The translations under genes and the position numbers were made by a program. 64,000 bases of DNA from Burkholderiales bacterium (lineage in GTDB: Bacteria; Pseudomonadota; Gammaproteobacteria; Burkholderiales; JAEUOS01): positions 1 through 64,000 of the forward strand of contig JAEUOS010000145.1 of NCBI GenBank assembly GCA_016790695.1. The letters are read 5' to 3'. Within the stretch, counting starts at the first letter, position 1; the number at the start of each line of letters is the position of its first letter. Below, piece by piece: positions 16,666-26,655 of the stretch. Under the pieces are notes generated by a model, which was not told the DNA's origin, did no database searches, and was given only the letters and a program-made list of their open reading frames with translations.

Positions 16666-17673
16666 ATGGCGAACGACGCAAAGAAGCTGCAGCCGATCAT
16701 CGTCAAGAAGATCAAGAAGGGCGGTCACGCGGCCCACGGCGGCGCCTGGAAGATCGCCTATGCCGACTTCGTGACGGCGATGATGGCGTTCTTCCTGCTG
16801 ATGTGGCTGCTCGGTTCGACCGCCCAGGGCGACCTCAAGGGGATCGCCGACTACTTCAACTCGCCGCTGAAGATCGCGATGTCCGGCGGCAGCGGCAGCG
16901 GCGACAGCTCCTCGATCCTCAAGGGCGGCGGCCAGGACCTGACGCGCCAGACCGGCCAGGTCAAGCACGGCGACGAGCCGCCCGAGAAGAAGACCTACAA
17001 CCTGCAGGCCGCGAAGGCGGAAGCCAAGCGCGCCGAGCGCGTGCGCCTGGAGCGCCTCAAGCAGCGCGTCGAGGCGATGTTCGGCGCCAACGGCACGCTG
17101 TCGCAGTTCAAGAACCAGGTGCGCCTCGACATCACGTCCGAGGGCTTGCGCATCCAGATCGTCGACGAGCAGGACCGGGCGATGTTCGACTCCGGGCGCG
17201 CGGTCCTCAAGGACCATGCGCGCCTGATCATCCGCGAGATCGGGCGTTCGCTGACCGAGGCGGAGCAGAAGATCGGCATCTCCGGCCACACCGACGCCAC
17301 GCCGTTTCCCGGCGGCGACGCCGGATACGGCAACTGGGATCTCTCCACCGATCGCGCCAACGCCGCGCGCCGCGAGCTGATGGCGGCCGGGCTGCCGGAG
17401 GCGCGGATCCTGCGGGTGGTCGGTCTCGCCTCGTCGGTGCCGCTGACACCGAACGAACCGAACGGGGCGAGCAACCGCCGCATCAGCATCGTCGTGATGA
17501 ACCGGGATGCCGAGGAGGCGATCCTGCGCGACGGCCCGGTGGTCGACGTCGACCACCCCGAGAGTGTCTCCAATGCGCTCGGCGCGGGCGCGCTGTCGAA
17601 TTCAGGCCGTGAAGCCATGGTGGCGCCGGCACCGCCGCCGCCGACCTCGCTCCTGCGCGCGCCGATCCGATGA
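16666..17673 (+). CDS. motB: Flagellar motor stator protein MotB
   Basis: MotB (335 aa) anchors the stator to peptidoglycan and carries the proton-binding aspartate. That residue is Asp34 in the single membrane helix (YADFVTAMMAFFLLMWLL). The C-terminal OmpA-like domain (about residues 145-275) has GHTDATPF and the NRRISIVVM segment. It follows motA after 36 bases, with GGAGCAGGC before the ATG. Confidence 0.97.
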   Translation: MANDAKKLQPIIVKKIKKGGHAAHGGAWKIAYADFVTAMMAFFLLMWLLGSTAQGDLKGIADYFNSPLKIAMSGGSGSGDSSSILKGGGQDLTRQTGQVKHGDEPPEKKTYNLQAAKAEAKRAERVRLERLKQRVEAMFGANGTLSQFKNQVRLDITSEGLRIQIVDEQDRAMFDSGRAVLKDHARLIIREIGRSLTEAEQKIGISGHTDATPFPGGDAGYGNWDLSTDRANAARRELMAAGLPEARILRVVGLASSVPLTPNEPNGASNRRISIVVMNRDAEEAILRDGPVVDVDHPESVSNALGAGALSNSGREAMVAPAPPPPTSLLRAPIR

Positions 17674-17741
17674 ATCCATGGCGAAGGCCGACACGCCGCA
17701 CGGACCGATCACCGTACCGCAACGAAGGAAGGTAGCAAACG

Positions 17742-18674
17742 ATGGGGCATAGCGACAATCACCTGATGAGCATGGTCGATCAGAAGGCGCGACTCGCCGG
17801 ATCGAACCGGATGGAGCTGCTGCTGTTCTCGGTCGGCGGCAGCGAGACCTTCGGCATCAACGTCTTCAAGGTGCGCGAGGTGTGCGAGACCATGGCGATC
17901 ACGCGGGCGCCGAACATGCCGGCGGGCGTGGTGGGGTTCATCTCGCTGCGCGGCAGCATCATCCCGGTGATCGACCTCGCGACCTGCCTGTCGATGCCGT
18001 TCGACGGGCCGCGCTCGAAGCTGATCATCACCGAGTTCTCGAGCCACACGCAGGCGTTCCAGGTCGAGGACGTCGACCGCATCGTGCGGGTCGACTGGGA
18101 CCAGGTCAAGTCGCCGCAGAACGCGGCGGCCAACGCGGCCGGGCTCGTGACCGCGATCACCGAGATCTCCGAAGGAAAGCTCGTCTCCATCCTGGACGTC
18201 GAGCAGATCCTTGCCAACGTCATCGGCGAGGATCCGGTGCCGGCGCTCGAGCCGATCCAGGTCGCGAACCCGAGCTCGGTGTTCTTCGCCGACGACTCCG
18301 GCCTGGCGCGCAAGAAGATCATCGAAGTGCTCGAAAGGATGAAGATCCCCTACCAGTACGCGGTCAACGGCGCCGAGGCGCTCGAGCGGCTGCGCGCGGC
18401 CGCCGCGCGCGCCGAGCAGGAGGGCCGGATGCTCAAGAGCAGCATCGGCCTGATCCTGACCGATGCCGAGATGCCCGAGATGGACGGCTACGTGCTCACC
18501 CGCCACATCAAGGAGGACCGGCGCTTCGAGGGCATCCCGGTGCTCATGCACTCGTCGCTGTCGTCGGTCGCGAACCAGAAGCTCGGGCAGCAGGTCGGGG
18601 TCGACTCGTACGTGCCCAAGTTCAACCCGGAAGACCTGGCCAAGGCGGTCGGCATCCATCTGCAAAAGGCTTAG
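17742..18674 (+). CDS. cheV: Chemotaxis coupling protein CheV (CheW domain fused to a receiver)
   Basis: CheV (310 aa) couples chemoreceptors to CheA like CheW and adds a phosphorylatable receiver thought to tune adaptation or drain phosphate. The CheW domain spans about residues 20-165 ([25 protein letters not shown]). The receiver spans about 175-305, with the DD pair near residue 184 and phospho-acceptor Asp241 in [18 protein letters not shown] precedes the ATG. No separate cheW is in this window, so CheV may do the coupling, unless cheW lies elsewhere. Confidence 0.95.
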   Translation: MGHSDNHLMSMVDQKARLAGSNRMELLLFSVGGSETFGINVFKVREVCETMAITRAPNMPAGVVGFISLRGSIIPVIDLATCLSMPFDGPRSKLIITEFSSHTQAFQVEDVDRIVRVDWDQVKSPQNAAANAAGLVTAITEISEGKLVSILDVEQILANVIGEDPVPALEPIQVANPSSVFFADDSGLARKKIIEVLERMKIPYQYAVNGAEALERLRAAAARAEQEGRMLKSSIGLILTDAEMPEMDGYVLTRHIKEDRRFEGIPVLMHSSLSSVANQKLGQQVGVDSYVPKFNPEDLAKAVGIHLQKA

Positions 18675-18685
18675 GAGGCAGTGCC

Positions 18686-19078
18686 ATGAACCAAGACATG
18701 AAGATCCTGATCGTCGACGATTTCTCCACGATGCGGCGGATCGTCCGGAATCTGCTCAAGGAGATCGGCTATGCCAACGCCGACGAGGCCGAGGACGGCC
18801 GCGCGGCGCTGACCAAGCTGCGCGCGGGCGGGTTCGAGTTCGTCGTCTCGGACATCAACATGCCGAACATGAACGGCTTCGAGCTCCTGACCGAGATCAA
18901 GTCGGACGCGGCGCTAAAGCACCTGCCGGTGCTGATGGTCACCGCGGAGGCGAAGAAGGAGGACATCGTCACCGCGGCGCAGGCGGGCGCCTCCGGCTAC
19001 ATCGTCAAGCCGTTCACCAAGGCGACCTTGGAAGAAAAAGTCAACAAGATCATTCAGAAGATGAAAGGTCAGGGGTGA
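18686..19078 (+). CDS. cheY: Chemotaxis response regulator CheY
   Basis: CheY (130 aa) is the single-receiver protein that, when phosphorylated by CheA, binds FliM and changes motor rotation. All receiver residues are present: the acidic pair (VDD, residues 10-12), phospho-acceptor Asp56 ([12 protein letters not shown]), Thr in MVTAEA and Lys in IVKPFT. GGAGG lies before the ATG at 18686. It overlaps nothing; cheZ begins 4 bases after its stop. Confidence 0.98.
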   Translation: MNQDMKILIVDDFSTMRRIVRNLLKEIGYANADEAEDGRAALTKLRAGGFEFVVSDINMPNMNGFELLTEIKSDAALKHLPVLMVTAEAKKEDIVTAAQAGASGYIVKPFTKATLEEKVNKIIQKMKGQG

Positions 19079-19082
19079 GGCA

Positions 19083-19835
19083 ATGAGCACGGTGATGGAG
19101 CACGAGGCGGAGGACCTCGAGGCACTGTTCGACAAGATCTCGGCCGAGCGCAGCGCCGGCGACGGTGCCAGCGGCGCTGCCGCGGCGGCGGCCGACGGCA
19201 CGGCAGCGGCCGCCGCCGCGGCCGGGGAAGGCGAGCCCTACGACATCTTCCAGCGCGTCGGGTCGCTCACGCGCAATCTTCACGACGCCCTGCGCGAGCT
19301 CGGCTATGACCGCGACATCGACGCCGCGGTCGGCAAGCTGCCCGACGCGCGCGCGCGGCTGACCTATATCGCCAGCCTGACCGGCCAGGCTGCCGAGAAG
19401 ACGCTGTCGAAGGCCGAAGCCGGCACGACGCTCCAGGGCGCGGTTGCCGGTGACGCCCGGGCGCTCGCCGCGAAATGGGACGAGGTGTTCGCCGGAAAGC
19501 TCGGTGTGGAGGAATTCCGTGCCCACGCGGAGGCCACCGGGGCCTTCCTGCGCACGCTCGCCGAGCGCGCCGACCAGACCTCGGCGCTGTTCACCGACAT
19601 CATGCTGGCGCAGGACTTCCACGATCTCACGGGGCAGGTGATCAACCGGATCGTCGCGATCGCGCAGACCCTCGAGGACCAGCTCGTGAAGCTGCTGCTC
19701 GACGCCACGCCGCCCGAGCGGCGCAGCGACGCCGACGGCGGGTGGCTGAACGGGCCGGCGATCGACACCAAGCGGGACGACGTGGTGGCCAACCAGGGGC
19801 AGGTCGACGATCTGCTGGCGTCGCTTGGATTCTGA
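19083..19835 (+). CDS. cheZ: CheY phosphatase CheZ
   Basis: CheZ (250 aa) removes phosphate from CheY. The catalytic segment LAQDFHDLTGQVI is present with the catalytic Gln177, equivalent to E. coli Gln147. The C-terminal CheY-binding peptide is also clear (VDDLLASLGF at the very end). An Ala-rich low-complexity stretch (about residues 30-48) near the N terminus is unlike E. coli CheZ. It lies between cheY and cheA in one operon. Confidence 0.96.
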   Translation: MSTVMEHEAEDLEALFDKISAERSAGDGASGAAAAAADGTAAAAAAAGEGEPYDIFQRVGSLTRNLHDALRELGYDRDIDAAVGKLPDARARLTYIASLTGQAAEKTLSKAEAGTTLQGAVAGDARALAAKWDEVFAGKLGVEEFRAHAEATGAFLRTLAERADQTSALFTDIMLAQDFHDLTGQVINRIVAIAQTLEDQLVKLLLDATPPERRSDADGGWLNGPAIDTKRDDVVANQGQVDDLLASLGF

Positions 19836-19865
19836 GCACGGCACGAAACGGATCGAGGAAACGCG

Positions 19866-21686
19866 ATGAGCGCGCTTGCGGACATGCAGGATCTTCTCCA
19901 GGACTTTCTCACCGAGGCCGGCGAGCTCCTGGACGACGTCGACCAGAAACTGGTCGAGCTCGAGCACGACGCGCGCAACAAGGACCTGCTCAATTCGATC
20001 TTCCGCGGGTTCCACACGATCAAGGGCGGCGCCGGATTCCTCGACGCGACCGCGATGGTCGACCTGTGCCATCGCACCGAGAACCTGTTCGACCAGCTGC
20101 GCTCCGACAAGCTCGGCCTCTCGCCGGAGATGCTCGACGTGATCCTGGGCGCGACGGGCGAGGTCAAGCGGATGATGGGGGAGATGGCCGGGAACGGCAC
20201 GCCCCAGCCGGCGCCTGCCGATCTGCTCGCGGCTCTCGATCGCTGCCTGAAGGGCGGCGCGGCGCCGGTGCCGGCCGCCGCGGCGACGCCGGCTCCGGCG
20301 GTGCCTCCGGCTGCTGCGGCGACGGCTGCGGGGCCGGACTGGGTGGCGTTGCACAAGGCCGTCACCGGCGCGGCCGCGTCGCCGCCTGCCGCGCTGCCGG
20401 CCCCTGCGGCACCGGCCCCTGCGGCACCGGCAACCGCGGAGGCCGCGGCACCGCCGCCGGCGCGGCCCGCCGACACCGCGCGACCGGCACGACCGGCCGC
20501 CGACCCGAAGGGGGTCGGCAAGGACAACACGATTCGCGTCGACACGCAGCGCTTCGACCAGATCCTCAACCTCTCCGGCGAGCTCGGCCTGACCAAGAAT
20601 CGGCTGAACTGCCTGGTGGCCGGCCTGCTGCGCGCCGACCCGGGTGGCGAGGTGCGGAAGGACCTCGACCCCGTCCTCGGGCGCCTCGAGGCCCTCGTGG
20701 CCGACCTGCAGTCGGCGGTGATGAAGGCGCGCATGCAGCCGGTCGGGCGGGTCTTCCAGAAGTACAACCGCCTGGCGCGCGACGTCGCGCGCACGCTCGG
20801 CAAGGATGTCGACCTGTTCATCGAGGGGGCCGACACCGAGGTCGACAAGACCATCCTCGAGGAGCTCAACGACCCGCTGGTGCACCTGGTGCGCAACGCG
20901 GTCGACCATGGCCTCGAATCGGCCGACGAGCGCGCCGCGGCGGGCAAGCCCCGGCGCGGCAACATCTGGCTGGCCGCGCGCCAGGTCGGCGACCACATCG
21001 TCATCGAGATCCGCGACGACGGCCGCGGCATGCGCGCGGACGTGCTGCGCGCGAAGGCGATCCAGAAGGGCCTGCTCTCGCACGAGGAGGCGAGCACGCT
21101 GGACGAGCGCCAGAGCCTGGGCCTGATCTTCCTTCCGGGCTTCTCGACCAAGTCCGAGATCAGCGCGGTCTCGGGGCGCGGCGTCGGCATGGACGTCGTG
21201 CGCACCAACATCGAGCGCCTCAAGGGCCGCATCGATCTGACGTCGACGCCCGGCGAAGGCTCGCGCATCGTCATCTCGCTGCCCCTGACCCTGGCGATCC
21301 TGCCGGTGCTGATGATGAAGCAGGGCGGACAGGTGTACGCGCTGCCGCTGAACGCGGTGCGCGAGATCGTCAACATCGAGCCCGGACGTGTGCAGCAGAT
21401 CGCCGGCAAGCCCAATCTCGTGGTCCGCGGCGAGGTGCTGCCGGTGTTCGAGCTCGCCGAGCTCATCGGCCGCGAACGCAGCGAGGCACCGCTGGTCGGC
21501 GTGGTGGCGTCGCTGGGAACGCGCTCCTACGTGCTCGCGGTCGACAGCTTCGTCGGCCAGGACGAGGTGATGATCAAGCCGCTCGAGGGCGTCAAGCCGG
21601 CGGGCGTCGCCGGGGCGACCCTGTCCGGCGACGGCCTGCTGGTCCTGGTGCTCGAGATGGACGAACTGCTGCGCGGGCGCGTGTGA
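19866..21686 (+). CDS. cheA: Chemotaxis histidine kinase CheA
   Basis: CheA (606 aa) phosphorylates CheY in response to receptors. Domains in order: HPt (P1, residues 1 to about 115) with phospho-acceptor His50 in [12 protein letters not shown]; an Ala/Pro-rich linker (about 130-215); dimerisation domain (P3, about 220-285); ATPase (P4) with N box [14 protein letters not shown] and G boxes DDGRGM and GRGVGMDVV; and a CheW-like P5 domain from about 480. I cannot see a folded CheY-binding P2 domain between P1 and P3. The linker DNA has a 15-bp tandem repeat (20397-20431). cheW, cheR and cheB do not follow it. Confidence 0.97.
   Translation: MSALADMQDLLQDFLTEAGELLDDVDQKLVELEHDARNKDLLNSIFRGFHTIKGGAGFLDATAMVDLCHRTENLFDQLRSDKLGLSPEMLDVILGATGEVKRMMGEMAGNGTPQPAPADLLAALDRCLKGGAAPVPAAAATPAPAVPPAAAATAAGPDWVALHKAVTGAAASPPAALPAPAAPAPAAPATAEAAAPPPARPADTARPARPAADPKGVGKDNTIRVDTQRFDQILNLSGELGLTKNRLNCLVAGLLRADPGGEVRKDLDPVLGRLEALVADLQSAVMKARMQPVGRVFQKYNRLARDVARTLGKDVDLFIEGADTEVDKTILEELNDPLVHLVRNAVDHGLESADERAAAGKPRRGNIWLAARQVGDHIVIEIRDDGRGMRADVLRAKAIQKGLLSHEEASTLDERQSLGLIFLPGFSTKSEISAVSGRGVGMDVVRTNIERLKGRIDLTSTPGEGSRIVISLPLTLAILPVLMMKQGGQVYALPLNAVREIVNIEPGRVQQIAGKPNLVVRGEVLPVFELAELIGRERSEAPLVGVVASLGTRSYVLAVDSFVGQDEVMIKPLEGVKPAGVAGATLSGDGLLVLVLEMDELLRGRV
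20397..20431 (+). repeat. 15-bp tandem repeat in the CheA linker
   Basis: The unit CCGGCCCCTGCGGCA occurs twice in full and a third time in part, encoding repeated PAPAA residues between the P1 and P3 domains. The unit is a multiple of three, so copy changes would keep the reading frame. Confidence 0.7.
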
Positions 21687-21726
21687 ACGCCGCGCGGCGC
21701 CACGGATTGGAACAAGGGAGTCACGC

Positions 21727-23394
21727 ATGAAGTTCGAAACCGTCCAAGCCAAGGCGAACGTGCTGGTCGTGACGCTGTGCCTGATCCTGGCCGTCGTCGC
21801 CGGCGCCGCCCTGTTCGCCACGCAGGCGATGAACCGCCAGATCTCGAGCGAGCTCGAGGCGCGCAACCTGGAGGCGCAGGCGATTCTCGCCGCCACCTCG
21901 GTGCGGGCGGCCGCGCGCCAGGGCGCCAATACGTTCAAGACGGTGCTGCTGCGCGGCGCGGACGACAAGCTGTTCAAGGAGGCGCTTGCCGAGTACCGCA
22001 AGACCGACGGCGCGCTGCGCGAGCAGCTGAGCCGCCTCGAGGCACTCGCGCCGCGCATCGGCCTGGATCTGAGCGCCGATGCGTCCGCATTCCTGGCCCA
22101 GCACATCCAGGTCGCGCGCCGCCTCGACAAGGGGCTGGAGCTGTTCGACCCGATCAACGTCACCACCGCATTTCTCGCCGACCAGGCGGTCGCCGGCGCC
22201 GACGCGCCGCTGATCGCGGCGGCGGCCCGTCTCGCCGACCGCGTGCGCGAGCACGCGCTCGGCCGCGCCGAGCAGGCGCGCGCGGCGGCTGCCGCGCGGG
22301 CGCGCCACTGGAGTCTGCTGATCGGCGCGCTGGCCCTGCTCGGCATCGCCGGCACGCTGCTCGCAAGCCTGTGGATGACGCGCGGCGTGCTTGCGGCGCT
22401 GGGCGGGGAGCCGGCGGCCGCGCAGGAGATCGCGCGGCGCATCGCCGCCGGCGACGTCGCCACCCCGGTCGCGGTCAGGGCGGGCGACTCGACCAGCCTG
22501 CTGGCGTCGCTCGCGCGCATGCAGGAGTCGCTGCGCTCGGCCATCGGCAGCGTGGCCGACGGCAGCCGGTCCGTGGCCGCGGCAGCGGCCGCGATGTCGC
22601 GCGCGAGCGCCCAGATCGACAGCGGCAGCAGTGCGCAGCACGACGCGGCCGCGAGCATGGCCGCGTCGGTCGAGCAGCTGACCGCGTCGATCGAGTCGGT
22701 CTCCGCGAGCGCCGCGCAGGCGCTGCGCATGTCGCAGCGTTCGGGCGAGCTGTCGGTCCAGGGCAGCGCGGCGGTGGAGGAGGCGGCGGCCGACATGAAC
22801 TCGATCGGGGCCGCTGCGCAGGACATGGCCGCCGTGATGACCGCCCTGGATGCGCATTCGGGGAGCATCTCGCGCATCGTCGACGTGATCACGGAGATCG
22901 CCGCGCAGACCAATCTCCTCGCGCTCAACGCCGCCATCGAGGCGGCCCGCGCCGGCGAGCAGGGCCGCGGATTCGCGGTCGTCGCCGACGAGGTGCGCAA
23001 GCTGGCCGAGCGCACCGCGCAGTCGACGCGGGAGATCGGCGGCATGGTGCGCTCGATCCAGGAAGGAACGGCGCAAGCGGTCGGGCACATGGGCACGTGG
23101 TCGTCGCGCGTCGCCGGGGGCGTGGCGCGCGCGCGCAGCGCGGGCGAACGGATGGGCGAGGTGCGCGACGCCGCCGCGCACGTCTCCGGCGCCGTCGGCG
23201 AGATCAGCAGCGCGCTGGCGGAGCAGGCGGGCGCGAGCGCGCAGTTGGCCCAGAACGTGGAGTGCATCGCCCAGATGGCCGAGGCGAATGCGAAGGCGGT
23301 GGCGGCGGTGACGGCGCAGGCGGGCGGACTCGACGATCTGGCGCGCAACCTCGCGTCGGTCCTCGATCGCTTCGCGGTGCGCGCGAGCGCCTGA
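21727..23394 (+). CDS. Methyl-accepting chemotaxis protein (periplasmic helical sensor type)
   Basis: This 555-aa receptor has an N-terminal membrane helix (about residues 10-32), a periplasmic domain of roughly 165 residues that looks all-helical, a second membrane helix (about 198-220), a HAMP region, and a standard signalling tip ([20 protein letters not shown]). The ligand is unknown. It ends RFAVRASA and lacks the C-terminal NWETF-type pentapeptide that tethers CheR in some receptors. It follows cheA in the same direction, which makes it a likely partner of this CheA. Confidence 0.93.
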   Translation: MKFETVQAKANVLVVTLCLILAVVAGAALFATQAMNRQISSELEARNLEAQAILAATSVRAAARQGANTFKTVLLRGADDKLFKEALAEYRKTDGALREQLSRLEALAPRIGLDLSADASAFLAQHIQVARRLDKGLELFDPINVTTAFLADQAVAGADAPLIAAAARLADRVREHALGRAEQARAAAAARARHWSLLIGALALLGIAGTLLASLWMTRGVLAALGGEPAAAQEIARRIAAGDVATPVAVRAGDSTSLLASLARMQESLRSAIGSVADGSRSVAAAAAAMSRASAQIDSGSSAQHDAAASMAASVEQLTASIESVSASAAQALRMSQRSGELSVQGSAAVEEAAADMNSIGAAAQDMAAVMTALDAHSGSISRIVDVITEIAAQTNLLALNAAIEAARAGEQGRGFAVVADEVRKLAERTAQSTREIGGMVRSIQEGTAQAVGHMGTWSSRVAGGVARARSAGERMGEVRDAAAHVSGAVGEISSALAEQAGASAQLAQNVECIAQMAEANAKAVAAVTAQAGGLDDLARNLASVLDRFAVRASA

Positions 23395-23479
23395 GCCGCG
23401 GCGGCATGTGCAGCGGCCGGCCGGTTGCATCCGCTGCGGCGACCCGATCCCCATGACCGCGCCATTGCAGGAGGACAGC

Positions 23480-25282
23480 GTGGACAAGCGTTACGGCTGG
23501 TATGCCGCGATCGAGCGGCGATTCTTCGGCACCCTGACGCGCAAGCTCGCGGGGAACATCGGCCTGCTCGGCGTGCTGGCGGCCGTTCCGGGACTGCTCG
23601 CCTGGCAGGCGGCGCAGGACGTGCACACCCGGCTGACGGCGCTGGGCATGCCGCCGGAGGCGGTGCAGCCGGCGCTCGACGCGGTCGCGGTCCCGCTCGG
23701 ATGGGTGGCCGTGATCAGTGCCGCGGCGGTGGCCGCCGCGGCCGGCGTGTTCGTCTACCTGCGCCACCTGATCGTCGCGCCGGTGCGGCAGCTCGCCGCC
23801 CTGATGCGCGAGGTCGCGTCGGGCGAGGCCGACCTCGCGCGCGACATGCCCGTGATCACCGATGACGAGTACCGCGAGCTTGCGCTCGCGTACAACGCGT
23901 TCACCGCGCGCCTGCGCCAGATCATCGCGGAGGTGCGCCAGATGAGCGTGCAGGTGGCCTACGAGTCGGCCAAGACCGCCGCCGACGTCGCCGCGTCGGC
24001 GCGCCTGGCCGAAGACCAGGGCGGGCTGGCGCTGACGGTCTGCGCCGCCAGCGACCAGGCGCAGCGTTCCCTCGCCGGCGTCGCGGGCACGGCGCAGACG
24101 ATCGCCGAGGCGGCGTCGCAGCATGTGGGCGCCGCCCATGCCGCGTTCGGCGAGCTGCGCAAGGCGGCCGAGGACATCGATTCGGTCAAGCACCGGCTCG
24201 ACGGCTTTTCCGACGAGGTGGCCGAACTGCAGGCGGCCTCGCGCGACATCGCCTCGGTGGTGCGCCTGATCAACGACGTGTCGGACCAGACCGGCCTGCT
24301 GGCGCTGAACGCGGCGATCGAGGCGGCGCGGGCGGGCGAGGCCGGGCGCGGGTTCTCGGTGGTGGCCGACGAGGTGCGCAAGCTCGCCGACAAGGTCAAG
24401 GCGGCCACCGGCGAGATCACGACGCAGATCGAGGTCATGGCGCGGCGGGTCGAGGCCACGCGCGACGGGACCACGCACATCCACGCCGCCGTCGACGCGT
24501 CGCGCGACGTCGTCGAGCGCTCGTCGCAGCGCTTCGACGCCATCGTCCGCGACTTCTCGTCGATCGGCGAGAGCATGGGGGGCGTGCGCGCCGAGATCGA
24601 CGCGGCAAGCGCGTCGAACGCCCGCATCCACGACCAGGCCGCGGCGATGCGCGACATGTCGGCGGACGTGGCGTCGCGCATGGCCAATTCGCACAAGGCG
24701 TCGCTCGACCTGTCGCAGGCAACCGAGCGCATCGAGGAACTGGCGGCGCGCTTTCGCATCGGCCACGGCAGGTTCGAGGAGATCATCGCGCGCGTCGGCG
24801 CGTGCCGCGACGAATGCGCGCGCCGCCTGGCGACGCTCGCCGAGGGCGGCGTCGACGTGTTCGACGAAGCCTACCAGCCGATCCCCGGGACCGATCCGCA
24901 GAAGTACCGGACCGCGTACGACCGGCGCGCGGAGGCGCTGCTGCAGCCGCTCTACGACGAGCTGGTCGCGGCCACCGACGGCGGCATCTTCGCGCTGTGC
25001 ATCGACCGCAACACCTACGCGCCGACGCACAACAGCCGCTACTCGCGGCCGCCGACCGGAAACCGCGCGGCCGACCTGGTGTCGAGCCGCGACAAGCGCA
25101 TGTTCTCCGACGTCACCGGGACGCGCGCGGCGCGCAACCGCGAGCGCTTCCTGCTGCAGACCTACCGCCGGGATACCGGCGAGATCCTCAACGACCTGTC
25201 GATGCCGATCGCGGTCGGCGGGCGCCACTGGGGCTGCCTGCGCTTCGGGTTCCGGCCCGAGGTCCTGCTCGCCACGCCCTAG
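23480..25282 (+). CDS. Methyl-accepting chemotaxis protein with a C-terminal cytoplasmic sensor-like domain
   Basis: This 600-aa receptor starts at GTG 23480, which has a perfect AGGAGG five bases upstream; the longer upstream reading has no such site. Two membrane helices (about residues 20-36 and 76-98) enclose only some 40 periplasmic residues, too few for an ordinary ligand domain. HAMP and the signalling tip ([20 protein letters not shown]) follow. From about residue 440 to the end there is an extra domain ([45 protein letters not shown]). It recalls a C-terminal extension I know from other proteobacterial receptors, with Cache-like features. Sensing may therefore be cytoplasmic. Confidence 0.88.
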   Translation: MDKRYGWYAAIERRFFGTLTRKLAGNIGLLGVLAAVPGLLAWQAAQDVHTRLTALGMPPEAVQPALDAVAVPLGWVAVISAAAVAAAAGVFVYLRHLIVAPVRQLAALMREVASGEADLARDMPVITDDEYRELALAYNAFTARLRQIIAEVRQMSVQVAYESAKTAADVAASARLAEDQGGLALTVCAASDQAQRSLAGVAGTAQTIAEAASQHVGAAHAAFGELRKAAEDIDSVKHRLDGFSDEVAELQAASRDIASVVRLINDVSDQTGLLALNAAIEAARAGEAGRGFSVVADEVRKLADKVKAATGEITTQIEVMARRVEATRDGTTHIHAAVDASRDVVERSSQRFDAIVRDFSSIGESMGGVRAEIDAASASNARIHDQAAAMRDMSADVASRMANSHKASLDLSQATERIEELAARFRIGHGRFEEIIARVGACRDECARRLATLAEGGVDVFDEAYQPIPGTDPQKYRTAYDRRAEALLQPLYDELVAATDGGIFALCIDRNTYAPTHNSRYSRPPTGNRAADLVSSRDKRMFSDVTGTRAARNRERFLLQTYRRDTGEILNDLSMPIAVGGRHWGCLRFGFRPEVLLATP

Positions 25283-25515
25283 CGCCACGCCTTGGGCCGG
25301 CGGGCACGCGCGGCGCATCGCGCGCCGCGGCAGGGCCGGCGCGCCGGTGCCGCCGCGGCGCGCCGGACCGCGCGCGTCGCCGATGCGCGCGCCCGCGGCG
25401 CACCGACGGCGTCCCCTGGGAAATGCCGGCGCTTTGCCCCCCTGCTTGGCGGATTTCACAGGGTTGCCTGCCGAAATAATGATGCCGTTATCGGTCCCCC
25501 CGAAAGGCGCCGCCC

Positions 25516-26655
25516 GTGGCGGAAGAGCAGGATTCGGAACGCGAGTTACCGGCGTCGCAGAAGCGTCTCGACGACGCGCGCGCGCGCGGCCAGACCCCGC
25601 GCTCGCGTGAGCTGACGACCGCGGCGCTGCTCCTCGGCGGTGCCGCGGGCATCGTTGCGTTCGGCCCGCGGCTGGTGGGCGAGGCGCGCGAGTTCCTGCG
25701 CGGCGGCCTCACGCTCACGCGCGCGGCGGCGTTCGACCCCGCGGTCGCGCTGGAATCCGCCGCCCACGTGGTCGCCGGCGGCATCGTGCTGGCCCTGCCG
25801 GTCCTGGCGATCCTGTTCCTCGCCGCGCTGTGCGCGCCGCTGGCGATCGGCGGGTGGGTGTTCAGCACCCATCCGCTGATGCCGGATTTCGCGCGCCTGA
25901 GTCCGCTGCGCGGTCTCGGCAACCTGTTCTCTCTCAACGGCATCGCCGAGCTCGCCAAGGCGATCGCCAAGGTCGCGCTGGTGGGCGGCATCCTCGGCTG
26001 GCTGATCTGGCATGACCAGGCGGCGTTCGTCGCGCCGCTGGCCCAGTCCGGCGATGCGGCGCTGGCGTCGGCGGGCACGCTGATCACCCGCGATTTCCTC
26101 TGGATGGCGGCGGTCCTCGTCGCGCTCGCCGCCGCGGACGTGCCGCTGCAGCTGTGGCAGCACGCGCGCGGCCTGCGCATGACGCGCGACGAGGTGCGCC
26201 GGGAGGGCAAGGAGGCCGAGGGCGACCCGCACGTCAAGGGGCGCATCCGCCAGCGCCAGCGCGAGGCGGCGCGCCGCCGCATGATGGCCGCGGTGCCGAC
26301 CGCCGACGTGGTGGTCACGAACCCGACCCATTACGCGGTCGCGCTGGCCTACGCCGGCGACCGCATGCGCGCCCCGCGCGTGGTCGCCAAGGGCACCGAC
26401 GCGGTCGCCGCGCGGATCCGCGAGCTCGCGGCCGCGCACGGTGTGCCGCTGCTGGAGGCGCCGCCGCTCGCGCGCGCCCTGTTCGCGCATGCGGAGGTCG
26501 GCGACGAGATTCCCGCCGCGCTGTACAACGCGGTGGCGCAGGTGCTCGCCTGGGTGTTCCAGCTGCGCATGCACGTGGCGGGACGGGCGCCGGCGCCACC
26601 GTCGTCGCTGCCGGTGCCCGACGAGCTTGATCCGGCCGCCGGAGGTCGCGCATGA
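25516..26655 (+). CDS. flhB: Flagellar biosynthesis protein FlhB
   Basis: FlhB (379 aa) is the export-gate protein that switches from rod/hook to filament substrates after cutting itself. Four membrane helices lie in the first 215 or so residues. The self-cleavage motif NPTH is intact at residues 269-272, the same numbering as E. coli. The start is GTG 25516. The 233-base gap before it holds an AT-richer patch (AATAAT at about 25477) with an imperfect palindrome ending in TTATCGG, a plausible class II promoter region, though I cannot define an FlhDC box. The stop overlaps the flhA start as ATGA. Confidence 0.97.
   Translation: MAEEQDSERELPASQKRLDDARARGQTPRSRELTTAALLLGGAAGIVAFGPRLVGEAREFLRGGLTLTRAAAFDPAVALESAAHVVAGGIVLALPVLAILFLAALCAPLAIGGWVFSTHPLMPDFARLSPLRGLGNLFSLNGIAELAKAIAKVALVGGILGWLIWHDQAAFVAPLAQSGDAALASAGTLITRDFLWMAAVLVALAAADVPLQLWQHARGLRMTRDEVRREGKEAEGDPHVKGRIRQRQREAARRRMMAAVPTADVVVTNPTHYAVALAYAGDRMRAPRVVAKGTDAVAARIRELAAAHGVPLLEAPPLARALFAHAEVGDEIPAALYNAVAQVLAWVFQLRMHVAGRAPAPPSSLPVPDELDPAAGGRA

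Noticed and set aside
17678..17752. Short open frame of 24 codons between motB and cheV
   Set aside because: It overlaps the cheV start, lacks a ribosome binding site and has no known counterpart; the AGGAAGG inside it serves cheV.
19050..23465. Very long open frame on the minus strand opposite cheZ, cheA and the first chemoreceptor
   Set aside because: It is antisense to well-supported genes, has no recognisable domain and is low in complexity; such frames stay open by chance in DNA of this GC content.
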